The translations under genes and the position numbers were made by a program. The notes below the pieces were generated by a model that ran no database searches, was not told the origin of the DNA, and saw only the letters and a program-made list of their open reading frames with translations. DNA of 64,000 bases from positions 2,103,839 through 2,167,838 of the forward strand of contig NZ_CP012020.1 of the NCBI RefSeq assembly GCF_001183865.1. The letters run 5' to 3'. Positions 17,802 to 27,336 of this stretch are shown here, piece after piece; position 1 is the first letter of the stretch, and each line of letters begins with the position of its first letter. Origin of the DNA: Methylophilus sp. TWE2. Its GTDB lineage: Bacteria > Pseudomonadota > Gammaproteobacteria > Burkholderiales > Methylophilaceae.

Positions 17802-18984
17802 AACTCATCTTGTTCACGAGGAAACGGCGCGCCATCGGCAACATGCTGAGCGCTCCCAGGCCCGCACCGCGTAACAAGCCGACACCTACCAAATCATTGG
17901 AAAATACATTCACAAGGAAATCCGTGAACTGCAGGCCTCGACCGGTATCCCTTTGCCGTGACGCATGATATTCAGTCAATCTATGTGCAGCGCCCCATTC
18001 ACCAGCCTCTGTGGAAGCAACATTTTTCGCTAATGCTACAGCGTCGCGAATACCCACATTAAAGCCCTGTCCAGCCACTGGGTGCATGGTTTGTGCCGCA
18101 TTGCCTATCACCACACAATGCGCAGCAAAGGTCTGGTCCAACTTACTCAGTTTGAGTGGAAACTTGAATCGCTTGCCAATATGCAAGAATTTTCCAACAC
18201 GATCGCCAAACGCTGCGTGCAAAGCCTCTAGAAAAGCGGCATCCTTTAGCGCGGCGATTTCATCTATATACGTTTGCTCACCCGTCCATACCAGCGAGAA
18301 TTGTTTCCCGTTCGGTAACAATGCCATCGGACCCCGGGGCGTGAAACGCTCATACGCAATATTGTGATGTGGTTGCTCGGTTTGCACCAGGCCAACCAGT
18401 GCATCATGCCCGTAATGCTTGGTTTCCCGTACCAGGCCGGGGATGGCATCCAGGCTACGTCCGCCATCGGCAATCACCGCCAGGGGCGTCGATAATTGTT
18501 GCACTGAACCATCCGCAAGCGAGTATTGAATATCGGCTGCGTGAGCGTGTACATCCAAGCCTGTTACCGGTGCCTGGTATTGAATATTAATCCCTGCAGG
18601 CGATTGCTCGATACGGGCATCGAGTGCCTGCATTAACGCACCGTAAGACACGACATAGCCCAAGGCAGGCAATGAGTGTTCATGTGCTTTGAGCACGGTG
18701 CGGCCAAAGCCTTTCTGCTGCGAGACATGAATGGTTTCGATGGCTGTGACTGCCATTTCAAGCAGTGGCCAGACACCCAGTTGTTCCAGCACCTGACGCG
18801 TACCGTAAGAGAGCGCCAACGCCCTGCCATCACCATACATCGCACCCGGTGCCTGTGCTTCAAGTATGGTCACAGGCACACTGGACTGTTGCAACGATAG
18901 CGCGAGCACCAGCCCAACCGGGCCGCCGCCTATCACGACAGGATGACTGAGAGTTTGCATGACGCTTGTTGCCTTTTGATCCAT
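17791..18984 (-). CDS. ubiH: 2-polyprenyl-6-methoxyphenol hydroxylase, UbiH-like
   Basis: A 397-residue FAD monooxygenase paralogous to the following gene. It shows VVIGGGPVGLVLALSLQQ, VIADGGRSLDAIPGL and VVIGNAAQTMHPVAGQGFNV. It acts in aerobic ubiquinone synthesis, probably at the inner membrane in the Ubi complex. The name ubiH is given by position (between pepP and a second hydroxylase) and general similarity. The start at 18984 lacks a Shine-Dalgarno; ATG 18960 (MQTLSHPVV) with an upstream AAGG is an alternative. It begins 17 bp after the pepP stop. Confidence 0.82.
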   Translation of the reverse strand: MDQKATSVMQTLSHPVVIGGGPVGLVLALSLQQSSVPVTILEAQAPGAMYGDGRALALSYGTRQVLEQLGVWPLLEMAVTAIETIHVSQQKGFGRTVLKAHEHSLPALGYVVSYGALMQALDARIEQSPAGINIQYQAPVTGLDVHAHAADIQYSLADGSVQQLSTPLAVIADGGRSLDAIPGLVRETKHYGHDALVGLVQTEQPHHNIAYERFTPRGPMALLPNGKQFSLVWTGEQTYIDEIAALKDAAFLEALHAAFGDRVGKFLHIGKRFKFPLKLSKLDQTFAAHCVVIGNAAQTMHPVAGQGFNVGIRDAVALAKNVASTEAGEWGAAHRLTEYHASRQRDTGRGLQFTDFLVNVFSNDLVGVGLLRGAGLGALSMLPMARRFLVNKMSYGS

Positions 18985-19001
18985 CTATAAACAATCAACT
19001 T

Positions 19002-20312
19002 TTATTGCTGCCGCATCAATGCCTCAATATCTGCTACCGTCTTGATGGCAGCAGACGTGATCACTTCATGGCCAGAAGGGGTGACCAGTACATCATCTTC
19101 AATACGGATGCCAATGTTCCAGAAATGCTCAGGCACATTCTCTGCGGGCCGCACATAGCACCCTGGCTCTACCGTCAACATATTGCCAGGCTGCAACATG
19201 ACCCAATCACCCGCAGGCGTTTTGTATTCGCCGGCATCATGTACATCCAGACCCAGCCAGTGCCCGGTACGATGCATGTAAAACTGGCGGTAGCTGCCGC
19301 TTTCAAGCACGGCCTCCCGGCTACCCTGGCATAAGCCATAATGAATAAACCCATCCACCAGGACATCCAGCGCAGCTTCATGTGGCGCATTCCAGTGATG
19401 CTGTGGACTGACACTCGCAATCGCGGCAGCCTGGGCTGCGAGCACGAGTTGATATAAATCCTTTTGCGGACCATTGAAGCGGCCACTGACAGGAAAAGTA
19501 CGGGTAATGTCAGAAGCATAGCCATCCAGCTCACAACCCGCATCAATCAGTAACAGGTCGCCAGCTTTCAACTCAGCATTATTGGCGTTGTAATGCAAAG
19601 TACAGGCATTAGACCCGCCTGCCACAATACTCGTATAAGCCGGTGCCTGTGCACCCTGCCGGTAAAATTCGTGCAAAAATTCGGCTTCGATTTCATATTC
19701 CCACTTACCCGGCTGGACTGCCTGCATAGCGCGGTTATGGGCACTGGCGGCAATACTGGCTGAACGACGCATGAGGTCGACTTCATAAGGAGATTTAAGC
19801 AGACGCATGGCATCCAGTGCTTGACGCACATCAACCAGCCTGGCTGGCGCCTGTACACCGGTACGGGCTTGCGCCTTGACAGCATTGAGCCAGCCGCTGA
19901 CTTTGGCATCCCAGCCAGCATCCGCGCCCAAACTAAAAAACAGCTCTGGCTGGTTCGCCATCAACTTGGGCAATTGCTCATCAAGTTGCGTGATGGAATA
20001 CGCTTCATCAAAGCCAAATTCTTTTTTTGTCGCCTCTGGACCATAACGAAAACCATCCCAGATTTCACGTTCGATGTCTTTGTCGCGGCAAAACAGAATA
20101 CTTCTTGGTTGCGCACCTGCAATCAGAACCAGCACGGCTTCCGGCTCTTTAAACCCAGTCAGGTAGTAAAAATAGCTGTCAAAACGGTAGGGATAATGAC
20201 TGTCGCGGTTACGCGTCACTTCTGGCGCAGTAGGAATCACGGCAATCCCGGCCTGCATGCTGTCCATCAGTTGCTGGCGGCGACGTGAAAATTCTTGCAT
20301 GGAGGTACTCAA
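19002..20312 (-). CDS. pepP: Xaa-Pro aminopeptidase P
   Basis: A 436-residue M24B metallopeptidase removing N-terminal residues before proline. An AMP_N domain (about 1-170) precedes the pita-bread fold. Metal ligands are visible in LLIDAGCELDGYASDITRTF (two aspartates), HRTGHWLGLDVHD (histidine), MLTVEPGCYV (glutamate) and IRIEDDVLV (glutamate). The predicted start at 20312 is TTG, with AAGGA spaced 6 nt upstream, whereas the ATG at 20300 has no ribosome site, so TTG is preferred. It heads the ubiquinone hydroxylase pair as in E. coli. Confidence 0.93.
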   Translation of the reverse strand: MSTSMQEFSRRRQQLMDSMQAGIAVIPTAPEVTRNRDSHYPYRFDSYFYYLTGFKEPEAVLVLIAGAQPRSILFCRDKDIEREIWDGFRYGPEATKKEFGFDEAYSITQLDEQLPKLMANQPELFFSLGADAGWDAKVSGWLNAVKAQARTGVQAPARLVDVRQALDAMRLLKSPYEVDLMRRSASIAASAHNRAMQAVQPGKWEYEIEAEFLHEFYRQGAQAPAYTSIVAGGSNACTLHYNANNAELKAGDLLLIDAGCELDGYASDITRTFPVSGRFNGPQKDLYQLVLAAQAAAIASVSPQHHWNAPHEAALDVLVDGFIHYGLCQGSREAVLESGSYRQFYMHRTGHWLGLDVHDAGEYKTPAGDWVMLQPGNMLTVEPGCYVRPAENVPEHFWNIGIRIEDDVLVTPSGHEVITSAAIKTVADIEALMRQQ

Positions 20313-20405
20313 AGCAAATCCTTGGCAATCAATCTGGTAAAGCAGTTGGGCATTGTAGCGTATTTAGTGTGCAATTGCTGGAATGGTTCCGCCCTGCAAC
20401 GCCCT

Positions 20406-21185
20406 TCAGAACCCCATCATTTCATATAACTCTGACTGCCTGACATTCTTCTCGGCATCCTGAATAGTGCCATCATTTTGCCACTGTTTGAGCAGCTTAT
20501 CGAGCACGGAACGTACCTGGTGAGCACGCATGCCAGGCTTGACTGCTGGCGCATAAAGCATTTTCAGCAGCAATGCATCCAGGCCAGTCAGCAATGACTC
20601 TGGCGTTTTGTCATTAAAAATGGAGGGAAAGACTTTTTCTGAGTCGTTTGGCAAACCCATGGCCTGCGTGGTTTCCTCCACAATGCAAGACAGCAGTTGG
20701 CGATGCTCCTGCGCCAGATCAACAGGAATCACCACCCAGGCTTTTTTAATCGCTTTTTTGTCATCAAGATCCAAGCCAAACACACAAGCGGCGTCAGCAG
20801 GTGGCTTGATCAATAAATTGCCGCTGACCAATGCGATGTCATTACGCCAAAGCTGTAAATGGGAGAACACCACCATAAAATTGGCTTCCTGACGAGACGT
20901 GGCAAAAACAATGGGATGGCCCGTGATTCTGGACAAATGCTGCATATGATATTTTGTCAGCATGGCGCGCTGCTCGGCCTGGGTTTGGTCTGCATGATGC
21001 TCTAACCAGACCCTGATCGGTTGCTGCCATTTACGTACCGGCTGCTCGCCGCCAGTGTACTCATTGTGTAAAGCCACTTCGAAGAATGCTTGCTGGAGGT
21101 AAGCGGAAGATTGCCAGGCCTCCTCGGCCCTCACGGCAGGCATTGCCAGCAAGCCTAAAAACAACCACCAGCAACGATTAATCAT
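20406..21185 (-). CDS. Secreted DUF2927 protein
   Basis: A 259-residue protein with a signal peptide (MINRCWWLFLGLLAMPAVRA). It has the DUF2927 pattern: a SCIVEETTQAMGLPND stretch, SIFNDKTPESLLTGLDALLL, and LYAPAVKPGMRAHQVRSVL. The EE pair after the cysteine looks like the helix of a zinc-less metallopeptidase-like fold, but the function of this family is unknown. It overlaps the upstream DUF3820 gene by 8 bp, so the two are coupled, and it precedes pepP by about 95 bp. Confidence 0.8.
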   Translation of the reverse strand: MINRCWWLFLGLLAMPAVRAEEAWQSSAYLQQAFFEVALHNEYTGGEQPVRKWQQPIRVWLEHHADQTQAEQRAMLTKYHMQHLSRITGHPIVFATSRQEANFMVVFSHLQLWRNDIALVSGNLLIKPPADAACVFGLDLDDKKAIKKAWVVIPVDLAQEHRQLLSCIVEETTQAMGLPNDSEKVFPSIFNDKTPESLLTGLDALLLKMLYAPAVKPGMRAHQVRSVLDKLLKQWQNDGTIQDAEKNVRQSELYEMMGF

Positions 21186-21408
21186 GCAGCTTCCCGCCCT
21201 CGGCGCGCAAGGGTGTTAACAGTGCAGATAACCCATTGTGGTCAATTTCACGCATCAAATGCAGCAAACGCCCCAACTCCCCAGGCGGGAAGCCCTCGCG
21301 TGCAAACCAGTGCAAATAATGCCCAGGCAAATCGGCAATCAGCCTGCCCTGATATTTTCCATAAGGCATTTTCAGGGTGACCAGTTGGATCAAGTCTTCT
21401 TGTTTCAT
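21178..21408 (-). CDS. DUF3820 family small protein
   Basis: A 76-residue cytoplasmic protein with the family core MPYGKYQGRLIADLPGHYL and HWFAREGFPPGELGRLL. DUF3820 proteins are small and uncharacterised; some relatives have been described as quorum-sensing-regulated virulence factors. There is no signal peptide or membrane segment. It is the first gene of the apparent minus-strand run through DUF2927 towards pepP-ubiH. Function not assigned. Confidence 0.78.
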   Translation of the reverse strand: MKQEDLIQLVTLKMPYGKYQGRLIADLPGHYLHWFAREGFPPGELGRLLHLMREIDHNGLSALLTPLRAEGGKLHD

Positions 21409-21579
21409 AGCGCTATTATTGCAGTATCAGCAGAATTTTTAAGCAAATCATGAGGTGTTGAAATTATTTTCACACTCACCCTCAAAAAATCTGGTTTTTA
21501 TCCGTTATTTCCTTTGAGTCTGTCTCAAGTACTGAGAATAACAACATTCATTGCGAATTGAACATCGTTAGAGTCCAAG

Positions 21580-22608
21580 ATGCTATACGAAATCAGTAAA
21601 GAAAAAAGTGCAGAATATCTGCGACAAGCCATCCACCATATGTCTAGGCAGGATACAGCTTTCCATCCGGTCAGCTACGCTGTCTGGTATGAGTATTCGT
21701 CCGGCGAACATGCGCGCCTGATTGAAGAGGTGAATAGCCTGATCGAAAAAGAAAAAAAACTCAACGAAAAAAGTACCTCCCATCTTTATAACAAGCATAT
21801 CGCCAGTATGGATGCCGATAGCGCTCAAGTTCTGGTTGATCGCTTTAATCAGGTGGTCACTGACATCACCTCATCCACCCAGAAAGCAGACAAGGATACG
21901 ACAGTATTTAGAAAAGCGCTGGAGGCTTGGTCTGGCGAAATCCATCACCTGGATGCAGAGCTTGGTGTCAAGTTTGCTCCCTTGTTATCTGATACCTTGC
22001 AAATGCAAACTTCCATGCACAGTCTGCAAACGCAGTTAGAATCCAGCCTGAAAGAGATTTCGGACTTGAAAAGCGAGATCATGAAGGCCAAGCAAGAGGC
22101 AATCTCTGATGGCCTGACTGGCCTCATGAACCGCAAGGGATTTGATAGTGCCTTGCATCAATGCCTGGACACAGTCGCGACCGATGATACTTGCCTGGTG
22201 ATTGCCGATATCGACTTTTTCAAACGCGTCAATGACAGTTATGGCCATTTGTTTGGAGATAAGGTGATTCAGGCCGTGGCGAGGATTTTAAAAACGGTTT
22301 CCGGAGACCTGTATACTGCGGCACGTTACGGCGGCGAAGAGTTTGTGCTTTTGTTACCACATACCAGTGTGGAAATGGCTAACGAGATTGCGGAAACCAT
22401 ACGCCGCCAGGTCGCGGCGATCACGATTAAAAACAATGTGACGCAACGCCTGATTTCCAACATCACGGTTTCGCTTGGAGTGACAGCCTACCAGCCGGGT
22501 GAATCTGCCGACAGCTTTATCACACGCGCAGACCAGGCGCTCTACACCTCAAAAGCGCATGGCCGTAATCAGGTGACCATGCTGACCGAGGACCTGGCAA
22601 CCGCCTGA
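21580..22608 (+). CDS. Diguanylate cyclase (GGDEF domain)
   Basis: A 342-residue cytoplasmic protein. The N-terminal 165 residues are helical and charged, with coiled-coil character just before the catalytic domain; this region has no recognised sensor domain. The GGDEF domain begins at DGLTGLMNRKGFD and has DIDFFKRVNDSYGHLFGD, then RYGGEEF as the active-site loop. The GGEEF form is active. No RxxD inhibitory site is obvious just before it. It should make cyclic di-GMP from GTP. It stands alone between oppositely oriented genes. Confidence 0.9.
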   Translation: MLYEISKEKSAEYLRQAIHHMSRQDTAFHPVSYAVWYEYSSGEHARLIEEVNSLIEKEKKLNEKSTSHLYNKHIASMDADSAQVLVDRFNQVVTDITSSTQKADKDTTVFRKALEAWSGEIHHLDAELGVKFAPLLSDTLQMQTSMHSLQTQLESSLKEISDLKSEIMKAKQEAISDGLTGLMNRKGFDSALHQCLDTVATDDTCLVIADIDFFKRVNDSYGHLFGDKVIQAVARILKTVSGDLYTAARYGGEEFVLLLPHTSVEMANEIAETIRRQVAAITIKNNVTQRLISNITVSLGVTAYQPGESADSFITRADQALYTSKAHGRNQVTMLTEDLATA

Positions 22609-22660
22609 CCTGGCTTGCGCCAGTCTTAGTTATGGCGCAAAAATTTGCCTAAATGACACC

Positions 22661-23089
22661 CTAAAGTAAATCGCGTTTTTGCTCGGGAATATCCTCATAG
22701 GGATACTGTGAATGTCCAAAACGCATGACCAATACCGAAATTGCCAATATGAGGATAGCCACAGACACCGCCAGCATATGGGTTTCGGTCATTTCCTTCA
22801 TGTCCAGCAGCAGGTAACGCGCCAAAGCCACCATGGCAATATAAATCGGATAGCGCATGGGCAGTTTACCCGTGCCAAAGTAGCTGTTGATCATGGAAAA
22901 GACTTCCAGATACAAAAACAGCTGCAACAGATCGCCCAGCCCCACCATGCCAGCATGCCACATACGCGCCAACTCATGTGCCAGCGAGAAGAAAGTGGCA
23001 ATGGTCACCAGGCCCAGCCCTAACCGCTCTATCCACATCAAGGCCTGGTGTGCCATTTTATCGGTGCGATGTTCGTACGGTGGCCTCAT
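22661..23089 (-). CDS. PsiE-family inner-membrane protein
   Basis: A 142-residue protein with four predicted membrane helices, near 20-40, 55-75, 85-100 and 107-127. It resembles the phosphate-starvation-inducible PsiE family, whose role is unknown. Its start overlaps the murU stop as TAATG, so it is translationally coupled to the amgK-murU cell-wall recycling pair. A functional link to that pathway is only inferred from position. Confidence 0.8.
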   Translation of the reverse strand: MRPPYEHRTDKMAHQALMWIERLGLGLVTIATFFSLAHELARMWHAGMVGLGDLLQLFLYLEVFSMINSYFGTGKLPMRYPIYIAMVALARYLLLDMKEMTETHMLAVSVAILILAISVLVMRFGHSQYPYEDIPEQKRDLL

Positions 23090-23763
23090 TATTCCCCCTG
23101 ATTGTTATTTAGCCAATGATCAAGTTGTTGTAAACGCTCCGGCGTGCCGATATCATGCCACAAACCATGGTGATGTTGTCCAGTCACACGTTGATGTTGC
23201 ATAGCCTCTTTTAACAGCGGCGCCAGTTTGGCGGCCTGACCACGTTGCACTGAGTCAAACAGCTCTGGATGGTAGACCCCCACACCTGAAAAGGTCAACC
23301 TCTGGTCGGCCGACTCGCACACCAGCCCATCTTTCAGGCCAAAATCCCCGGCAGCATGCTGCGGTGGGTTATCCACCATGACCAGATGCGCTAATTTGCC
23401 AGCTGGCAGAGCCAGGCTGGCGTAATCAATATTGGTAAACACATCACCGTTTACGACCAGAAAAGGCTGGTCACCTAGCAATGGCAAGGCGTTTGCGATG
23501 CCACCCGCGGTTTCCAGCGCAACTTGTTCAGCACTGTAGCGGATATGTATTCCCCACTGTTCACCGTGACCCAGAGCCGTTTCAATCTGCTGCCCTAAAT
23601 GCGCATGATTAATCACCAGCTCGGTGAATCCGGCGCGTGCCAGTCGTTCGATATGCCAGACGATCAGAGGTTTACCACCCACCTGCAATAAAGGTTTTGG
23701 CGTATGGTCGGTCAACGGCCGCATGCGCTCGCCCCGTCCTGCCGCCAGGATCATTGCGCGCAC
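23089..23763 (-). CDS. murU: N-acetylmuramate-1-phosphate uridylyltransferase
   Basis: A 224-residue nucleotidyltransferase making UDP-MurNAc from MurNAc-1-phosphate in the peptidoglycan recycling bypass. The signature is MILAAGRGERMRPLTDHTPK followed by PLLQVGGKPLI. FLVVNGDVFTN carries the metal aspartate. The pairing with amgK, 3 bp upstream, is diagnostic: the same amgK-murU pair lies divergent from lptD in pseudomonads, as here. Confidence 0.93.
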   Translation of the reverse strand: MRAMILAAGRGERMRPLTDHTPKPLLQVGGKPLIVWHIERLARAGFTELVINHAHLGQQIETALGHGEQWGIHIRYSAEQVALETAGGIANALPLLGDQPFLVVNGDVFTNIDYASLALPAGKLAHLVMVDNPPQHAAGDFGLKDGLVCESADQRLTFSGVGVYHPELFDSVQRGQAAKLAPLLKEAMQHQRVTGQHHHGLWHDIGTPERLQQLDHWLNNNQGE

Positions 23764-23766
23764 GAC

Positions 23767-24750
23767 TTACGCTCCGTTTTCCAGCGTACGCAACAATTTA
23801 AGGAATGGTCGCAACTCTACATAGCGCTCACAGGCTGCCTGCAAATACTGCATGACGAGTGGCATATCCTTCAGGTAGCCATCCTTGCCATCGCGATGAT
23901 ATAAACGGGCAAAAATACCCAGCACTTTGATGTGACGCTGTACGCCCATCCACTCAAAGTCTTTATAAAATTCACCAAAATCTTCATTCACAGGCAAACC
24001 TGCTTTTTTTGCTGATTGCCAGTAACGCACCACCCAGTCCATCAAGTCTTCTTCATCCCAACGGATATAGGCATCCTTAAATAAGGACACCAGGTCATAG
24101 GTGATCGCACCAATCACGGCATCTTGGAAATCGAGGATGCCGGGGTTGTTTTCCGAGGTGACCATGAGGTTGCGAGAATGATAATCGCGGTGCACAGTGA
24201 CTTGCGGTTGATGCAAGATATTATCTAGCAGCAAGGCAAACGTTTTATCCATCACCGCCTGTTGCTCAGCTGTTAACGTTTTACCCAAATGTTTTGCTAT
24301 GTACCACTCAGGGAATAACTGCAGCTCACGCATTAGTAACGCACTATCGTAAGGAGGCAATGCATTTGGCTGCGTGGCCAGTTGCATCTTGATCAGTGCC
24401 TGGCAAGCATCTCCATACAAGACCTTGGCATTCTCTCGCTTCAATTGTGACAAATAAGTATCGTTACCCAGATCACTCAGTAACAAGAAGCCTTGCGTCA
24501 TATCTTGCGCCACAATCTTCGGTACATTGAGACCAGCAGCCAGCAATTGTTCAGCCACACGCACAAAAGGTCTGCAGTCCTCCTGGGGTGGTGGCGCATC
24601 CATGGCAATCAGGGTTCCGGTAGGCAAATGCACGCGAAAATAACGCCTGAAACTGGCATCTGCTGAAGCAGTAGTCAATGTAAAGGGCTGGTCCACGACC
24701 TGTGCCAGCCATTGTTGAAGTTGCTGTGTTCTATCCACAAACGTTCCCAA
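23767..24750 (-). CDS. amgK: Anomeric MurNAc/GlcNAc kinase
   Basis: A 327-residue aminoglycoside-phosphotransferase-fold kinase that phosphorylates MurNAc and GlcNAc at the anomeric carbon. It feeds MurU and bypasses de novo UDP-MurNAc synthesis (a route linked to fosfomycin tolerance in Pseudomonas). The catalytic loop is VHRDYHSRNLMV, the metal motif ILDFQDAVIGAITYDLVSL, and the N-lobe contains ASFRRYFRVHL. It begins 156 bp from the divergent lptD and runs into murU and psiE. Confidence 0.93.
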   Translation of the reverse strand: MGTFVDRTQQLQQWLAQVVDQPFTLTTASADASFRRYFRVHLPTGTLIAMDAPPPQEDCRPFVRVAEQLLAAGLNVPKIVAQDMTQGFLLLSDLGNDTYLSQLKRENAKVLYGDACQALIKMQLATQPNALPPYDSALLMRELQLFPEWYIAKHLGKTLTAEQQAVMDKTFALLLDNILHQPQVTVHRDYHSRNLMVTSENNPGILDFQDAVIGAITYDLVSLFKDAYIRWDEEDLMDWVVRYWQSAKKAGLPVNEDFGEFYKDFEWMGVQRHIKVLGIFARLYHRDGKDGYLKDMPLVMQYLQAACERYVELRPFLKLLRTLENGA

Positions 24751-24906
24751 ATGATGAATCAGCCCGTGCTATCGGGCAATGCTGTTAAAATGCGGCTGTT
24801 ATTTTAAGTGAAAAATGACTTTTTAAGCGTTTTCATGAATAATATAGCGCAATTGAATGGGGCATCCGGCCGCACGGCCCGACATGCGTGCACATAACAC
24901 TCTGCG

Positions 24907-27336
24907 ATGAGCAGGCCTGACCGAAACGATCACTCTTTGAATAATTTGCAAGCTTACTCATCTACCTTTCAGGCATGTGGCTCTCAGGAACGCGGCATCC
25001 GTCTGATTTTTGCGCTGATCGCAATCAGTACGCTCTCGTCGGGCTCGGTACGTGCGGATGATGAAGCTGGCCAAGCGTCCATCATGGTCGCTGAAAATGC
25101 CACTTTGCCTGGTGCCATTGAAATTGAGGGTGACAGTTTGCAATTGCGCATGGACAGGCAGATGCGCGCCGTCGGTAACGCGGTCATTCGTAAAGACGGT
25201 CAGCAAGTCACTGGGGATGAAATCCGTTATGACATGCAGAACGATGAGCTACAGGTAGATGGCAACGCCACGATCACAGCCGGGGAAACCAAAATCACCG
25301 GTCCCTTGTTGCGTATGCGCATGAGTGAAAGCATAGGTGAAATGCGCGATGTTTCGATTGAATTCAAAAGCAGTCCGCCACCGCCCAGCAACCAGGATAG
25401 CAGCGCACTGTTAAATGATGACGCAATCCTGATCAGCGACCCCAAAAGATATCTGGAGGATAATCAGTCTTACAGCGCTAAGCAGAAAACGAGTGCCTTT
25501 GACAACATCCGCGCGACAGCCAAACAAGTACTGTTTGAAGGTCAGAACGTCAAACGACTGAAAAATGCCAGCTATACCTCCTGTGCTGCCGATGTGGACG
25601 ACTGGTACATCAAGACCAACAATCTCGAACTTAATGACTACACGCGTACCGGCGTGGCCACCAATGCCTATGTGGAGTTCAAGGGCGTCCCCATTTTGTA
25701 CACACCCTGGATGAGTTTCTCGTATAACAACCAGCGGAAAAGCGGTTTCCTGGCGCCATTATGGGGCACGACATCACGCAGTGGTTTTGAACTGCTAACG
25801 CCTTACTATATCAATATCCGGCCGGATATGGACGCCACTATTGCAACTCGTGTCCTGAGCAAGCGTGGCGTGCAAGTGCAAGGTGAATTCCGCTACCTGG
25901 ATGAGAACTACTCCGGGATCAACAATATTGAATACCTGGATAATGACAGTATGACGAACCAAACCCGTTATTACGTCAAGCTATCACATCGGCAAAATTT
26001 CAGTGAGCACTGGTCGGGCGGCTATAACCTAGAGAAAGTGTCTGATGACACCTACTTCTCTGAAATGGCAACACGAATCCAGGTCACTTCTCGTGTTAAC
26101 TTACCGCAAACCGTGTTTGCAAACTACAACAGCGAGCATCTTACTTTCAACAGCACGATACAACGTTATCAAAACCTGGATAATATTTCCTTTGTTTATC
26201 AAAGACTTCCGCAACTGACATTAACATACAACGATGAGTGGAAAGGGTTTAAAACCCAGACTGGCGCGCAATATGTCAACTTTCAGCCGATGGACGAAAT
26301 GTTGAATGCACCTTCGGGAAGTCGTCTAAGTGTGTACCCCTCAGTCTCTTATCCAATGAAAAATTCATATGGATATATCACACCTAAAGTTGGCGTACAG
26401 AGCACTCAATATAGTCTGAACAACAACATACCTCTAGGATATTCTCAGGAGTTCAATCAGATAAACCGTACGCTCCCTATCGTGAGTTTGGATTCAGGGA
26501 TTTACTTTGACCGCGATGCCAATCTGTTTGATAAAAACTATACGCTGACAATGGAGCCAAGAGCTTATTACGTTTATATTCCTTACAAAGATCAAAGCAG
26601 AATCCCTATTTTTGATAGTTCACTCAATACGCTGAACCAAAACTCGATTTTCTATGAAAATCAGTTCAGTGGCGATGACCGTATCAACAATGCTAACCAG
26701 ATGACAATGGCGCTGACCAGTCGCCTGATCGACAGTGAAACCGGGATCGAGCGTTTAAGCGCAACCATTGGCCAGCGTTTTTACTTCGAGGATCAGAGAG
26801 TGACCCTGCCAAATGCGTCAGTGAACACCCGAAAATCCTCTGACCTGCTTGCAGGATTCACTGCGCGTTTATCCAGTCGGCTCAATTTGGATACATTTTG
26901 GCAGTACGACCCCGAGCGCAGCAATACAGAACGGAATAACTTTCTCTTACGCTACAATCCGGAGCCTGGCAAATCATTCACTTTTGGCTATCGCTACACT
27001 GCAAATACGCTTGAACAGCTGGATACTTCAGCCCAATGGCCGTTAGGATCCGGATGGTACGGTATTGGCCGCCTGAACTACTCGATCCGAGACTCCAATG
27101 CCGTCCAATTCCTGGGTGGTCTTGAATATGATGCCGGTTGCTGGCAGGCACGTGCCGTCATGCAGCGTGTACAGACAGCGACTGCAAATGCGAACACCGC
27201 CATGTTTTTCCAACTCGAACTGGGCGGTTTAACCTCTATCGGCGCCAATCCCCTCAACGTCATCAAGCGTAATATCCCAAGTTATATGCGCACTTATGAC
27301 CTCCCGACAATTTACAGAGACCAGAACTTGCAATGA
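24907..27336 (+). CDS. lptD: LPS-assembly outer-membrane protein LptD
   Basis: An 809-residue protein that inserts LPS into the outer leaflet with LptE. A long positively charged N-terminus leads to a hydrophobic segment (LIFALIAISTLSSGSVRA, about 33-50) acting as signal peptide. An OstA/LptA-like beta-jellyroll follows (about 70-160), then the C-terminal 26-strand barrel. Cysteines in YTSCAAD and in AGCWQARAVMQ fit the disulfides that link jellyroll and barrel. It is the first gene of lptD-surA-pdxA-rsmA, a conserved envelope operon. Its stop overlaps the surA start. Confidence 0.95.
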   Translation: MSRPDRNDHSLNNLQAYSSTFQACGSQERGIRLIFALIAISTLSSGSVRADDEAGQASIMVAENATLPGAIEIEGDSLQLRMDRQMRAVGNAVIRKDGQQVTGDEIRYDMQNDELQVDGNATITAGETKITGPLLRMRMSESIGEMRDVSIEFKSSPPPPSNQDSSALLNDDAILISDPKRYLEDNQSYSAKQKTSAFDNIRATAKQVLFEGQNVKRLKNASYTSCAADVDDWYIKTNNLELNDYTRTGVATNAYVEFKGVPILYTPWMSFSYNNQRKSGFLAPLWGTTSRSGFELLTPYYINIRPDMDATIATRVLSKRGVQVQGEFRYLDENYSGINNIEYLDNDSMTNQTRYYVKLSHRQNFSEHWSGGYNLEKVSDDTYFSEMATRIQVTSRVNLPQTVFANYNSEHLTFNSTIQRYQNLDNISFVYQRLPQLTLTYNDEWKGFKTQTGAQYVNFQPMDEMLNAPSGSRLSVYPSVSYPMKNSYGYITPKVGVQSTQYSLNNNIPLGYSQEFNQINRTLPIVSLDSGIYFDRDANLFDKNYTLTMEPRAYYVYIPYKDQSRIPIFDSSLNTLNQNSIFYENQFSGDDRINNANQMTMALTSRLIDSETGIERLSATIGQRFYFEDQRVTLPNASVNTRKSSDLLAGFTARLSSRLNLDTFWQYDPERSNTERNNFLLRYNPEPGKSFTFGYRYTANTLEQLDTSAQWPLGSGWYGIGRLNYSIRDSNAVQFLGGLEYDAGCWQARAVMQRVQTATANANTAMFFQLELGGLTSIGANPLNVIKRNIPSYMRTYDLPTIYRDQNLQ